Notes: a model not told the origin generated them from the letters alone. DNA of 64,000 nt from Stromatinia cepivora (GCA_014898415.1 RCTD01000001.1:3534001-3598000); one strand, 5' to 3'; counted from the first letter of the stretch, positions 33,142-46,253 are shown. Translations and numbers: made by a program.

Positions 33142-34794
33142 TCATAAAGCATCTCTACTCCTCACGAAGTTCAAATATCTCCCTTTGGTCCATCTTCTAC
33201 AGCTCTTTCCAAATAGCATCATCGGCCATGTACACATAACGAATACAAAATCCAAGATTCCAATCGCGATGAATGTCTGTTTAACTCCTGTATCCAACCA
33301 ATAACTCGCTGCAAATGTAAAGATGCATCCGATTGTATTGTTTATGACACTAACTCCCACCATTCCTTCGAGTACCATTTCAGGATATGCATCCATGAGG
33401 TAAGACATAGACAAATCTCCCGCACAACCCCATCCAAATCCGATGAACCCAAGTCCTACATATGGAGCTGGCCACGACCATTCATACGCCGTACCGAGAC
33501 CGAAAATAAACATTCCCAATGGTGAGAAGATGGCACACGGGTACATCATCCAAAGACGATCCTCGGCTTCGAGAATACCATGGCGGTATCTTTTAGAGTA
33601 CCAAAGTACGAAAACATCGGAAAGGTAACCACCCCAGAAACAACCAATGATGGCGCCGATTAGACAAGGAACGTTCATGAGACCAGAGCCAATAGTAGAA
33701 TAGTTCCAGGGCGCCTCAGTCCAGTTATCTTCTTCGAGGGTAAGGTAGAAGGTGAGCCAAGCGTCTTGGGCTCCCCATTGCAGGCCACTGTACCAGACAG
33801 CGGGGAAAGTGAAAATGCGGAGGGTGTGGAAGAGGCGGGAAAAGTATTGTTTAAAGCCCGTTCCTTTGAGATTAGATGCGGGTGTAATTAGCTGGATGCG
33901 TTCACGGAAGGATTTTTTGGTGGGGATGGAAGAAGGTGAGATGGGAGGTGTGTCGGAGGGGGTTATTTCTAGAGCTGTTCCCTTTTCGTTGATGTTGCGA
34001 GATGGAGTTTCCTCAACCTTTGCTTGGGAGCCAACCCCGTTTATTGGGACTTCGTATGCAGATTCGGGTCGGTCAAACATTGTTTCTTCGAGGGTAAAGT
34101 AACACACGAGGATGGTGCAGGAGGAAATGATCACAGACCACCACCCAATCCATCGCCAGCCTAGAGGTCCCCCAGCAATATATCCAGCAATAACTGGGCC
34201 TAGGTAGGTACCGATACTAGTCGACAAAACGTAAATACCTAGGACAGTACCTCTTTGATGTTGAAAGAATAAATCCGAAAGGGAAAGCTGCACATTGGCT
34301 TCGGCACAAGCTTCAGATGCTCCCACAAAAAGCTGATTCCAGATCGAGTCTCTTGTGGATTGCACACGCGCCATCCATATAGCACCAATAACTCCTAATG
34401 TCAAACAAATGATATATGTGACCCTTCTTCCATATAACCACGCAGCAGGCGAGATCAATAAAGTCCAATAGCCAACCCCCACAAACAAAACTCCAGCCCC
34501 AGTATTCATTGCATCGTATGTAATTCCGTATTCTGCGTTCATACCATCTTGCGCCGAGCCCGCGTCGTTGGAAGTAGCAGCCGTCAGACCTGTAATAAAA
34601 CAAACCAGGAAAGCATGCCAATATTTTCGTGTGCGGGACCAATTGAGTGGATCGAGAGGTGAAGAGGTAGGCTGAGGTTCTAAAACGATGTTTCCGTGTT
34701 TGAGAAGGTTGGGGTTTTGGGCTTGTTCAATATCTTCTACCAGTCGTGTGGTGCCCGGAAGGAAATCTTCATCTTGCATATTAGTAGGGTCCAT
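33142..34794 (-). CDS. Major facilitator superfamily transporter (550 aa)
   Basis: A plasma-membrane transporter of unknown substrate, likely proton-coupled. The single uninterrupted exon has a cytosolic N-terminus with LDPLNWSRTRKYWHAF, a common start of fungal drug:H+ antiporter-like members. Six hydrophobic segments follow (about residues 57-235), with a GRR loop after TM2 and a GxxxGPVIAGYIAGG motif in TM5. A long hydrophilic loop (about 240-315) leads into the second six segments, which include GFIGFGWGCAGDLSMSYLMD. Length is usual for the family. It converges on paralog 4 and is divergent from the amine oxidase gene, 1.8 kb away. Substrate cannot be told from sequence. Confidence 0.9.
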   Translation of the reverse strand: MDPTNMQDEDFLPGTTRLVEDIEQAQNPNLLKHGNIVLEPQPTSSPLDPLNWSRTRKYWHAFLVCFITGLTAATSNDAGSAQDGMNAEYGITYDAMNTGAGVLFVGVGYWTLLISPAAWLYGRRVTYIICLTLGVIGAIWMARVQSTRDSIWNQLFVGASEACAEANVQLSLSDLFFQHQRGTVLGIYVLSTSIGTYLGPVIAGYIAGGPLGWRWIGWWSVIISSCTILVCYFTLEETMFDRPESAYEVPINGVGSQAKVEETPSRNINEKGTALEITPSDTPPISPSSIPTKKSFRERIQLITPASNLKGTGFKQYFSRLFHTLRIFTFPAVWYSGLQWGAQDAWLTFYLTLEEDNWTEAPWNYSTIGSGLMNVPCLIGAIIGCFWGGYLSDVFVLWYSKRYRHGILEAEDRLWMMYPCAIFSPLGMFIFGLGTAYEWSWPAPYVGLGFIGFGWGCAGDLSMSYLMDAYPEMVLEGMVGVSVINNTIGCIFTFAASYWLDTGVKQTFIAIGILDFVFVMCTWPMMLFGKSCRRWTKGRYLNFVRSRDAL

Positions 34795-36629
34795 CGCGGA
34801 TGGCGATTTCTATATCGTGGTAAAAACCACGACACAAGAGTGACCTGATCTATGCGGGTAAGTCAATAATTGACTTGTGAGTACTCGAAATGAACAAGAG
34901 TATAGAGAGAGTAAGAAAAATATTGTTCTGAAGATGCGAGGCTCTATGTAAAATGACGGAAGTGCTACGAAACCTTGTGAAAACTAGGATAAAGTCATAG
35001 GAATTTCCACTTGGATTCCTTATCTATGTGATTCCCACATTTTTATTATGAAATGAAAACTCTCAGGGGAGGGATTAAACAGTTGCTGTGTGCCCGATAA
35101 GAAGATCAATCATTGGGCTCCAACATTGGTGCATTATTTTCCATATTTCTGGGATAGAGTGAATAGGAAATTGAGGAGGAGAGGCAAAATTCAAATAGTG
35201 AGATCTGCAATCAGCGAATACGTATGTTTGTTTGTATTCCTCTGACTTATCAGGATCGACATTGGGTTGGAAGGATGTCTGTTTATCTGAATAGGCTTGA
35301 ATAGCGTACTTAGCTGCAACCAGAATTAGCACGAAAGGCTTAGGGCTTGCTAAATTGCCTGGATTGTGTACGGAAGTAGGCAAGGCCTTATCAAGAGGTC
35401 GGGTCGACCCTGAAGAGGAAAAGCGGGCTAGCTAACGGGAAGATGTCTAGCGATTGCTTCATCGGAACCATCGAGCCAACCAAATGATATGTGATACAGG
35501 AATTCATCCATCCGTTTAACAAACATTGAACTTTTTAGTCATTGTGGGATTAATAGGGTATGTATCATTATGATCCTCTATGGGTATATTTCCGGTCAAT
35601 TAGAATAATAATAAATTTATTTAGTTGATGTAACTTACGGAGTATATATTAAATCTAAGCATTTCTTCATATCTCGGCTATCTCTCCTTCATTTGTCTCA
35701 TTGCTTACTCCCCCCCGAGAATCCGAATCGAGCTGATCCATCCTAATATTATCATTTCACACAGCTTGTACTTTCTTCCTTCAGCTTAGTTACGATACAG
35801 CGTGAAGATCAACTAGACCCTGAACTTCCCCCTCCAGCCTGAATTTGCCCAATTAGGTGGGTGAGCTTGGTGTAAAGATATGATAAGATATCTCGGTTTG
35901 CATGAACGATAAGACATTCTTCAACCACCAAATTCTAATCCATCCAATCCCTTCAATACCTTCAACTCACCAATGTCTCTAAAATCAACACAAATTCCCG
36001 GCCGGAAAGCAATTAATCTTGGTTAATACTCCGTACTTGAACCTCGGGGCAACAGATTATACCGAATTTCATTCCATCTCCACTAAGATGTCATCATTAT
36101 CATCAGGTGGACAGACATGCGTTTGATACTTACACCCACCACTGCAAAGGAATTTATCTTCAACTACAGCGAGGGGATTCAAAGACAGATATCATCCTTT
36201 TATAATTAACTTTTCGGATTTACTTGATTTGCTGCATAGGCATGCCAGAAAGGTTTTGTTGTTAAGAACATCAACCTAATTAATATAGTGCAGTGGATCG
36301 ATCATATGACACACCAGCGGGTGGTCCAAGTATATTTTACATCTCTCATCCCATCCATTCTCTCCTCTTTTTCTCTGGTTCCTAATCTACAACAATAACT
36401 CAATTTCTTACAGAGGTTCTCATCTAGAGAATCTTTGATTGCTAAAATCACAACGACACACTTTTGCAATTGACCAAGTTGGCAGCTTCGGAGATCCATT
36501 CAACTACAACAACTTTCGAAACCTCTTATCGATTAGCATCTTTGCTGTTTTTGACTTTGATTCCACGGCTCTTCGGGCATACTCTACTACCCCCTCCAGT
36601 TCCAAAACATACGCAGATGTTGAATCAAT
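34795..36629. other. Divergent intergenic between MFS transporter and amine oxidase
   Basis: It should hold both promoters. A minus-strand frame of 102 codons at 35075-35383 has balanced composition but no domain and no signal peptide; I do not call it a gene. Otherwise AT-rich with scattered pyrimidine tracts (about 36340-36380) before the amine oxidase. Confidence 0.4.
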
Positions 36630-38423
36630 ATGTCAACCTTATCCATATCTCCTCTTGGCGCTCTAAATCCAAACGAAATAAACCGGTCATATCAAATAAT
36701 TACCGCGCCATTGCCAATCCAGAACTCAAAACCTTTGATCTGGTCCACAGGACTTGAGAGTCCCGACAATTTTGGCAATGGCGTGAAAAAGGCCCATGTA
36801 ATTATCGTGGGTGCTGGTATTTCCGGTTTACGGGCAGCATCGGTTCTACAACGTCATGGAGTTGGTGTTACAATCTTGGAAGGCCGACCGGATCGCATCG
36901 GTGGCCGAATCCACACGAGTCGAAAATCTCCAAACGGAAAGCCTCGAGACATTGGTAAATACACCTGACCTAATAGGCAGAACAATATCTTCCGTTGTGG
37001 GTGGTTGAGACTTACGGTCTTGACCACACAATGTGGGTTGTTTATCCTTTCCCCCGGCAAAAGTGTGCTTACTATATTTACAGGTGCTGCATGGATGCAT
37101 GAAACTTCGCAGAATAAATTGGTCCAGCTGATCAGAAAACTTGATATCGAGTACTATTATGATGATGGTACGCCTTTGTACTTTACCAAGGAAGGAAGAG
37201 CAGGATCACAATTCAAGGCGAAGAAAGTAGCTGATGAATTCGCGGACTATTGTGAGCACTACTTTGAAACTCATCCACATGCTCCTGATCGCTCTGTGAA
37301 AGAGTTCATTCATGAATTCGTAGAGAATCATCCTTTGATCACTAACACTGAACGCAAATGGGCTCCCCAAGCCATTCGTGAGGTTGAACTTGTAAGATGT
37401 CTCAGTGCTCCAAATCATTATCAAAGCTAACTCGATAATTTTAGTGGATCGGTACATCCATCGAAGATGCTTCTTCCAAATACTTGAGTTACTTCGTAAC
37501 TGAAAGAAATTTATACATGAAGGGTGGATATGATAAGATTGTCAATTGGGCCGCCAAACCATTTCTCAAGGATCCTGAAACCATCAAGATGGGTGAAGTC
37601 GTCAAGAATATCCAATGGGGCAACCAGGACAATTCAGTAGTAGTTGAAACTTTGAAAGGCGACAAAAAATCTACTTTCAAAGCCGACGCCATTGTTGTTA
37701 CTGCACCTCTTGGTTGTTTGAGAAACAAGATGATTAGCTTCGAGCCTGCTCTTCCTGAAGATATTCAGGAGGGTATTGATAACTTTTCTTATGGAGCTCT
37801 TGGAAAGGTTTTCGTGGAGTTTGACGAGGTGTTCTGGCCAAAGGACAATGATCAATTCATCTACTACCCTTCCCCTCTTCCAGAGGGTACTCCAATTGAT
37901 GAGTAAGCATATCCTTCGCTCTATATACCAGTCACTGATTCCAAATAGATCTTCGATCTTGTCCTATGCTACTGTAACTTCCAATTGTTGGATCATGTCC
38001 GGCACCAAGGAGCTCTGCATCCAAATCGCCGAGCCTCTTACCCAACGTATTGAAGCGATGACCTCGACCAAGGAAATCTACGCTTTCTTCGAACCTCTCT
38101 TCAAGCTCATGCGTACGGAGCCGTATAAGGATCTTCCAGATCTACTCAACCTCGAGACCACTCACTGGACCCAGGACCCCCTCGCAGGATTCGGATCCTA
38201 TTCCGTTGAGAAGACCGGCGACGAATCCGAAATCCTTATCGAAGCCCTCGAAAACCACAGTCGAAGTCGCCTTCAATTCGCTGGTGAACACTGCACCATT
38301 GTCGGAAACGGCTGCGTGCACGGAGCATTCGAGACTGGCGAGGTTGCTGCTAGAAACCTCTTGGAGACATTGGGCGTGGTATATGATGGAAATGATACCA
38401 CGGCTCGAAATGTGTCTCTTTGA
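36630..38423 (+). CDS. FAD-dependent amine oxidase, polyamine-oxidase-like (521 aa)
   Basis: Predicted to oxidise polyamines or related amines with FAD, making an aldehyde and hydrogen peroxide. Four exons: 36630-36954, 37084-37391, 37445-37902 and 37949-38423, with GT-AG introns of 129, 53 and 46 bp. The phases join to 521 residues. The N-terminus has the dinucleotide-binding VIIVGAGISGLRAASVLQ (about 57-74), followed by the GGRIHTSR flavin motif. DIGAAWMHE after the first intron matches the usual substrate-channel block. VVTAPLGCLR and LGKVFVEFDEVFWP are typical of the middle. The C-terminus LQFAGEHCTIVGNGCVHGAF, then ETGEVAARN, is the second FAD contact. No signal peptide and no obvious C-terminal peroxisomal SKL (ends VSL). 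All key blocks are present. Confidence 0.9.
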
Positions 38424-40096
38424 GCGCAAGCCTTTCTTGTTTCTAAGAGGTGAGATGAGATGAGCTGATGACTTGAACTTGCTACGTATCCTTAAATGGC
38501 TTTCGTGAGACTTGTTAGTTTTTGATTTTTGTGTTTGATTTATTTGCTTTTAGTTATATTACCATTCCTGCAGTCATTACAGTTGCTACCGCTGTTATAT
38601 TTGCTATTCCTTATATCAATTAAGATATAGATATTCATTGCGATTCATATTGTTCCATTTTGCTACAGCTATGTGTGAGTTTTGGCGCGTCTACTTCAAA
38701 TCTGGAGACGGGACTTTAAGGAGAGCTAGTATTTGCTTCCTTCTCTTCAAGCGTCTTCTGGGTATCCATATCTATTCTCAACACTAATACATACCGCATT
38801 CGAGTCCCCGATGATTACGGACTCCTACCCCAATCTCAGCTCATCAGGTCATTATCAGACGAGTATTCCAATTTGCAGGTTTGCATTGGAAAATGGTAAA
38901 GGCATCGTGAAAAATAAGCTTCGGGCCCATGTAAGCCGCTCTTCTTTGTGGTAATCAGGTACTCGAACAACGGCACCATAGCTCATGAATTAATAGGGAA
39001 GTTCAGCATTCCTTTACACCCACATGCCACTAATGTGACAACAAAACATATCAACAGGGACCTAATCTCGTTTGTTGCACTGTCATTATGGAATTGTTCA
39101 TAATGTGCATCGGTAGGGGTTTTGCACATCTGGGATAATATCGCATCGGCGCTTGATGGCTGCACACAAAAATTTGGCAATTAGCACCTTCCATATGCTG
39201 CATATGTATCAATCCCTACGCACATACTAGCACGAAAGAGAATTTTCTGGAATGGCGGTGTGGATGTGGCTATGTAGATAGTATAATATGCTAGAGAGAA
39301 AGTGAAAGGGAAGTAAACCGCCACGCAAACATAGAAGAACGAGTGAATTCGGTATAGAAAATAGAAAAAGAAAATCCATCTAGATCTTCACGGTGAGTAC
39401 TTTTCGAAAGGTGGCGGGGACTAGCCGATACTTCGCCGAGAGAAAGTGTTAAGGATAACTAGATAGTGCGCGTAATGCCTCAAGTAAGATTACGATCTTA
39501 CAATTGATAAAATCAAGTAGTTACAAGAGAGTTTAGAAGAGTTGGTATAGGTAGTGATTGTGATTGCAATGGTTATTTATTTTATTTTATAGTCTATAAT
39601 TCTATTTAGATCTTCGCAGGGAGAAGGGAAGGTAGGATTTTATATAATACATAATATATAATATAACATATCTGTATTGTAGAGGAGTGAGTTAGTAGGG
39701 ATAACATAACCTATGATAGAAAATACTCGTGGTGTTATTTATGATTTATATAAGTAAGGGGGTAATGATGGCAGTGCTAAAATGAAGGATATCGAAGGGT
39801 ACTTACTTTTTAGCAGCATTTTATTTACCTCTAGAATGAAAAAATTTCTAGGAGTATAGCAGGGCACATGTGCTGATGTGGTTTTTGACATTTGCTGGGG
39901 AATTTGATATGATAACGGCTTGGATTATTCGGGGATTCAATGTATGTATATTGCATTTTATTCTTGCATCTCTGTACTTTAATTCATTCGTGTGTGTTCA
40001 TTTCGAATACATATACATCATAGCGTTATTGACATCAACCAAGACCATTTATTTCCACTCATCCAATCCACCGTCGCCAAATAGTCCGTCCATCAA
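38424..40096. other. Convergent intergenic, about 1.7 kb, no gene seen
   Basis: Contains 3' ends of the amine oxidase and the peptidase. A stretch near 39540-39780 is AT-rich with short TATAATA-type repeats. Small frames (for example 38733-38954, 38983-39180, 39870-40100) have no domain and are not supported as genes. Confidence 0.4.
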
Positions 40097-42275
40097 CTAA
40101 GGCAATCCCAAAAACAACTTCAACAACTTGGGGTAATTTGGCGTGCCCAGCCCAGTCGCTGGATCCCATCCCGTTACCGCAGCGAATCCCTCGGTTCCAC
40201 AGCCCACATTCGTGCCATTAACAATATCATTAAGAGCTCCAGGATTTTTGTAAAGTGTCGGATTTACAAATCCGATTGGTCCCTTTCCAATCGCGAATCT
40301 CTCTTCGTTAATCAATGTGAACACCGATGCGAAGAGAGGAGATGCGAGCGATGAGCCAAACCAATGTTCATCGACCCCATTAAGGTATGCGCGGAATTCG
40401 GCACCGTTGGCGGAGATATCTGGGTAGCCACGCCCGATACGGTTGTAGAGTCCTTTGGTTGTGTTGACGTTGACTTCGAGTTCGGAGTAATATGGATAGG
40501 TGAGTTTGGCAGTCTCGAAATACTTCTCGACGGCGGATTTTTGGTAGGAAGGGATGGGGAAATAGTTGGAAAACCCTCCTGAGCTGGTGAAGTTGGAAGC
40601 GGTTCCACCGAGATCGACGTGCATGACTGATTCGGCATCTTTGACGGTTTGGTCGGCGTAAAGCATGGTTCCGCCTACTGAAGTGATGTAGGGGCAGTTA
40701 CCCGGGTATTGAGGGTTGAAAATTTTACCTTCGGGACCGAGACAGCCATTTGCATCGCCATCTCCGGGGAAGGAAGCGACTCCGTAATCGCCGGATGCGG
40801 TGAGGATTGAGTGGCCTTGAAGACCGAGTTTCATGAATTCATTGCATTGACGTTTGGTGTAGGCAATAGGGAGATCGGATTCAGCTTGACCATAGGATGC
40901 GGAGATGACCTTGGTAGGTTTGTAGACTCCGCATTGACGTGTTCCATTCCATCCACCGGGTTGTGGATCGGGATACACGGGATCAATTGATGGATCATCT
41001 CCGGTCTCGCCATATGCTTTGTAGTTGCAGTAAGACTGAAAATGGTTAGCAATGTCTCATTGTGGATGTTGATCAACTCACTCCATCAAGTGCATCAAGG
41101 AAAGTGTTGAACAAGTTAGTGGTTGCAATCTCTTCTGGCTCGTAAATTTGATCATCAACCTGATAGAGAGTGACAGTCTGGGGATAAAGAAGAGCAAACG
41201 CCATATCAATATCGATATTAGATTCACCTGTATTGAGAGAACTGTATGGAGGAACGGAGAAATTTGCACCATCGATGAGTGCGGGAATAGGGTAGGTTCC
41301 CTGTGGGACCCAAGGAGCGTACTCAGCATAGAAGAGATCGAGATCCGACTTGGCGAAGTAATCTCCTTGCTCGTATAATCCCAAAGAGTTACCCGATGCA
41401 TTCAATGTAGCAGTAGGAATCTTGTACATGGCCTTGATACAAGTAGGTGTCATATTTGAACCGCAACCTTGCAGATCGCTGGAAAGACCGGCGGCTGTAG
41501 ATGGGGTCCACTCGTAGGTTTGTGAAGGAGGGTTTGCCTTGGCAAGACGATTCCTTCGCTTGGAAAGGTAAGATGTGGATCGCTTGGTCTTTACAGTTCT
41601 TTTCTTGACAGGTGCAAGCTTGACACCAGGTGTGATGTAGTCAATGTGTGGTACTAGATGTTCTGGAAGATGGTATCTTGAAGTTTGGTTAGTCAAAATA
41701 AAAACTCAAAAAGAGGACGGAAAGTCGTACTCATCACATCCAACCCGAACACTTGAACTATATTTATGCTCATGTTCGTGAAATTTGGCTTGGAGTAAAC
41801 GTTCAGCCTCTTCGACTGAAGCATCAAATGCCAACCACCCTTTGTTTTCGTAATGAGAGATCCGAGAATGATGAATTCCGGACGAAGTAAGCCAAGCTTT
41901 AACCGACTTGAGAGTTTCTTTTGGAGGAGCGAACTTTTCGTGGACTTCCTTTGACGACCAATACTTACCATACTTTGGAGATTCTGGATCGGAACTGAAT
42001 ATTATTAGCTTAAATTGGTTCAGATAAATGTATCTGATCGAGGCAAACATCAGAACCACTCACAGCTCCAGAAGGTATTGGTAACCATTGTCAAGATTGG
42101 TTTGGGTCAAACCAATTCTCATTGGCACAACTGCACTTCCTTCAATTCGAGAACCCTTTACCCAATCCGATGGTGCTGCATTTCGCTTTTCATGCACCAC
42201 ATACTTGGTCGATGAAGGGGCAGCATTTGCAATTGCTGCAATGGCAAGAGATACAACAGATACTGGTACCAACAT
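40097..42275 (-). CDS. Secreted sedolisin-type tripeptidyl peptidase (S53, 669 aa)
   Basis: A secreted acid serine peptidase that removes tripeptides or cuts proteins at low pH. Exons (minus strand): 42064-42275, 41731-41994, 41082-41676 and 40097-41035; introns 69, 54 and 46 bp. I start at MLVPVSVVSLAIAAIANA, a clean signal peptide; an ATG 18 bp upstream is in frame and possible. The propeptide has the pro-kumamolisin block SDPESPKYGKYWSSKEVHEK. A basic KKRTVKTKRSTSYLSKRR region probably contains the processing site. Catalytic E310 and D314 lie in GESNIDID, the oxyanion D440 in ASGDYG and the Ser at about 586 in FGSSLASP. Most sedolisins read GTS at that last site; here it is GSS, with the nucleophile kept. 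It ends WDPATGLGTPNYPKLL as in the family. Confidence 0.92.
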
Positions 42276-42293
42276 TTTGAAGTAAAGGTACAC

Positions 42294-43096
42294 AGAACAA
42301 ACGCGTGAAGAACATCATCATGAAGGAGCAGGAAATGGACCTTTTAAAACAATTTGTTGATCGACCCATTTCTTGAACTCAAGTAATCAATCGTACATGA
42401 TGATATGCAGTACTTCCTGCACCTTCCCATTTTTGATATCGAATAAAAATGATAGTGATGGATAAGGTATATTGCACGGATATCTAATCAGGAAGGTAGT
42501 AATGCCGGGAGAAAATGGATCCCCTATCTTTGTAACTTACCATGTTCGAGCAAATGATTGGTGGAGGTATTATGTGTACCTGACTACCTAATCTTTCAAT
42601 CGAACTAACTACCTTACCGTTGTGCATCTCTCTATCTGCTTCCTTCGAAATATCAAGTTGATTCTTGCAGATAATCGGTAATTTAACAGCCAAGCTTCAT
42701 TCAATTGGTTTCCAATGCTATGGGCCCATTGTCTCTGATGATCCTCTAGTGGGAGATTTACCAGTATCTAAAACTATTTTATTAATACAAAGTGCTAAAA
42801 TTAACAGTAAAAGTGTTTGAGAGTATTATTCCGTATAATCATATGATCAAGAAAAAAATAACAATGACAATAACCAAAGAGAAGGATCACATGTTGCTCC
42901 AATCACAAAGATCCGATAATCTCATTCTTTCAACAACATTTCGGACTCCATCCTTTGTCGACAATGCAATTCCTTTCACTTTCTTTTAAGCTAGAAAATT
43001 GGAGCATATATATATATATATATATGTTGGTTTCGAGGGGGAAAATAAGTAATTTTTCTAAATCTTCACATCACTTTCACTTATTCAACACTGAAA
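42294..43096. other. Divergent intergenic between peptidase and Crinkler-like gene
   Basis: Contains both promoters. A (TA)n run of about 16 bp near 43010 lies some 85 bp before the ATG of the right gene. No gene is visible. Confidence 0.4.
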
Positions 43097-45441
43097 ATGC
43101 CTGTAACTACCAGATCTCAGTCTAAAAGAGCTTTATCATCCATTCCACATGATGCGAAACCTCATCCTGCTATCAAATATTCTTCCCGAAACAAGAACCA
43201 TCTCAAAAGCACTATTCCAAATGATTCCTCACAGAATCTTACTATTTCCCCAAAACCACCTCGTCAGCCAAAACAAAAGCCCAAAAGGCGTCGCCCATTG
43301 CCAAAAAAGGAATCAGAAAAGCCATCTCCCAAAAGTCAGGATCTTGGAAAAGACAACCCAAACCAAACAAGCACAACCCTTTCCCCACTGGATACCTTCA
43401 CTCACTACTTCTGCCAACAGTGCGATTGCCCACAAGGAATTTTTGCCTCCCTTGTTGATAGTTGTGTTCAGTGTGGGCACCCATTTCGCGATCACCATGA
43501 TATGAATAATCCTTGGCGTCCTATTTGCGATATTCTTTGCGAGAGATCTGACCTTGTGGACTCGATTTTGCAGAGAGTAAGGGATATGCGAGTAGTCGTT
43601 ATCCGTTCTATCCCTCTAGTAGGCAAAACTGTCCTTCTTAATCTGCTGGGCTATCATATACACAAAAACTGTCCTGATCTAGAGCCGATATTCGTTGAGT
43701 GGAAGACAGAAAAACAACGCAACAATCTTCCATATGAGAAATACTTGCAAGTGGCAACAGCAGTATGGAAAGCAAAGAACGCTGAACTTCGCCCTCACAA
43801 TCCAAGAGCTACCAAAATATTTCTGATCGACGAAGGTCAAAATTCATATGAGGATAATTCTTTCTGGTATGACCAGCTAAATTACCACATTATGCCACAA
43901 CCGCTATACATAATTGTCTCCCTTTCTGGTATCTCCAGTCTTTCCGCTACTCATCATCCAAATGATTTATCCAAAGTTCGTCGTATAAATTCGTTTCAAT
44001 GTGTAGAGCTGCGTCCGTCAACTAATGGTAATCGATATATGCTTTTTAAACTAATCGAAACACATACTATGGTTATAAAGTGGGCTACAGCATACAAATT
44101 TCAGCTTGAAAGTGGTATCTCCGAATACCTTCATGCTGTTACTGATGGTCATCCGGGCATACTTGACAAGATCTTGAGTATATTAAGGTTCTCTTTTCCT
44201 TATGTAAGTTTTTCCTTTCATACGCACCTTCCTTAACATACAGATTTGTGTTTACTTACAACTTATTCTATTATAGCTCTCTGAAAACATCCGTCGTCAA
44301 CGCTTATGGACGCTTGACTTATGCTATTCCGTCATTCACGAGCACAATGCATTGCTAGATCGGTTTAGCATACGGGGAGGGGGATTTTGGGTACCTAATG
44401 AAGAGGCTTTAGTAAGACAATATCTTAATACTTCTCCTTTGTACAGCCATATTCCATTTTCGAAGGTTGTAGAAGCATTACGCAAAGTGGCAACACTACT
44501 TCATGGCTACACCCTACCAACCAGCCACTCTAACAAGGCATTTACTTTCTGTCACGACGTGGGCTTACTGCATACCGAGCAAAGAAGACCTGGAAGTGAC
44601 GAAACCGCATACTTTTTTGCTTCCCCAATACACCGAAAGTATGTTATTCTTTATTTATTTATAATGCCCTTCCGGTTATATTGACTGTAGATTATAGAGT
44701 CGCGTATCGTCACCTTTTTGCAGCTTCAGAACCAGACACTATTCTGGATCAAATCACTCTTCAGCAAACGTGCCTCAATGCAATTGAACGGTTTTTGTCT
44801 ATTTTGAAAACACGACCCATTAAGCCCCACATTAATTGGCGCATCCCAGAAGCAACATTCCAGAACGAGATCTACTGTTGCCTCAATCATGAGCTTCATA
44901 ATATAGATATTCTTTCCGAATATTCTCATATTTCAATTGGACAAATCGATTTCTATATCTTTAGTAAGAAATGGGGTATCGAAATACTTCAATCTGGAAA
45001 ACAAAGAACAATCAGTGAATATATAAGTCAATTTCGTGTCGAAGGCAAATATCATGGATGGGGTGTCATGGATGATTTTATTATTCTTAATTTTTGCTCG
45101 AAATCTTCACTCCAGCCACTGGAAATTAGAGGTAACGTTATCTCTTACTTTTGAGATCATATCTCATTCTAATGTCGAACTCTTCATCTTTAGACGTCGA
45201 TATCCAGTCTCACATTTTACAAGTTGCTATTGATTTTGAGGAATGTACGGCGGAAGTATACACATATGACAACAAACTAAAAGTGACCCTGGACTTGGGC
45301 GAAGGAAGACAGCGATCATATTCCGCGGAGCCTGATACAAGTCAGGAGAGTTTGGATCCTTACATGCAACTCCGCGATTCGAAAATTTCCCCAAACGAGT
45401 CTGAGAAGACCGAGCAAGAGCTGAGGAACGAACTTGCTTAA
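43097..45441 (+). CDS. Crinkler-like P-loop NTPase with C-terminal REase-fold nuclease domain (716 aa)
   Basis: Exons: 43097-44203, 44277-44638, 44698-45131 and 45194-45441, all phases joining. The N-terminus is disordered and basic (KQKPKRRRPLPKK at 58-70, possible nuclear signal). A C4 zinc cluster follows: C106, C109, C123, C126. The NTPase has SIPLVGKT (171-178) as Walker A, with Ser where the first Gly normally stands, and IFLIDEGQNSYED (241-253) as Walker B. The C-terminal part has FQNEIYCCLNH, then IGQIDFYIFSKKWGIEIL, the PD-(D/E)xK-like core of the nucleases linked to such NTPases in the Crinkler/RHS-type effector group. It has no signal peptide. In that group the nuclease may act in conflicts or on host nuclei; here this is inference. 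The degraded Walker A raises doubt about ATP use. Confidence 0.75.
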
Positions 45442-46253
45442 CTGAAAGCGGCTCATGTAAAGATTATTCAAGGAATCGAAGCAAAGAAATCCTGGGTGAG
45501 AAATCAGAAGAGGTGGATATTGTAATTTTTGATTGTTGGATTGATGACGACGTCTTCGAGTTAGCAATTTTATCACGTTGCTTATGAATCTTAAGATCTA
45601 TCTCCCTTACTTCAAAATGACCTAGTATCTTCTGTGTTCCTTTGAAGATTTCTCCTACATATTATGAGGGTCCTCACTTGTGACAAAGGCTCGCAGCTTT
45701 TCTGTAGGTGCAACACAACTCGATGCCATGACAGCTGGCTGGGATAATCTATATGTTGTTTCCTTTCCGAGTAATTGTTTGCATTTCATAGATGGTACGC
45801 GAAAACTCTGTTCGGGATAAGATTTTAGCAGTGCTGAAGGTAGAATGAATAGAAAGTGCGAAGTGAAAATAGTGGTTCCGGGAAAGAACAGGAGCGAACC
45901 ACGGATGTACACTAATTCATAGCGCTGATTACCCTTTACCCATTCGCTGTTTAAGTCAGTCACGCTTCGATAATATTTGAAGGGTTCACCTGCCACAGAC
46001 CGTAATTTATACTTTACTGCAAGCAAGCAAAGATCTTAGCAAGGGCAATCGTACTCGCCGAGATGAATTTCTTTATACTTTATCAAGAGGCTCAGATCTT
46101 TATGACTTCACAAGTGCTACAAATCATTCTTATGGCTATTCATCCCTATATACACTGGATACAGATTCTCCTCTTACGCATTATCTTCAAGCACATCTTA
46201 GCCAAACCTAAGCATACATCATTAGCCTCACAAAAATCACAACACAAAAAAGC
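45442..46253. other. Intergenic, about 0.8 kb
   Basis: A minus-strand frame of 123 codons (45655-46026) is open but shows no domain, signal or homologous pattern I know. I leave it uncalled. The last 150 bp are the likely promoter of the calpain gene. Confidence 0.4.

Noticed and set aside
35075..35383. 102-codon minus-strand frame between MFS and amine oxidase
   Set aside because: Lies in a divergent promoter region, no recognisable feature; kept as uncalled.
45655..46026. 123-codon minus-strand frame
   Set aside because: Open but without domain, signal or support from context; could be chance.
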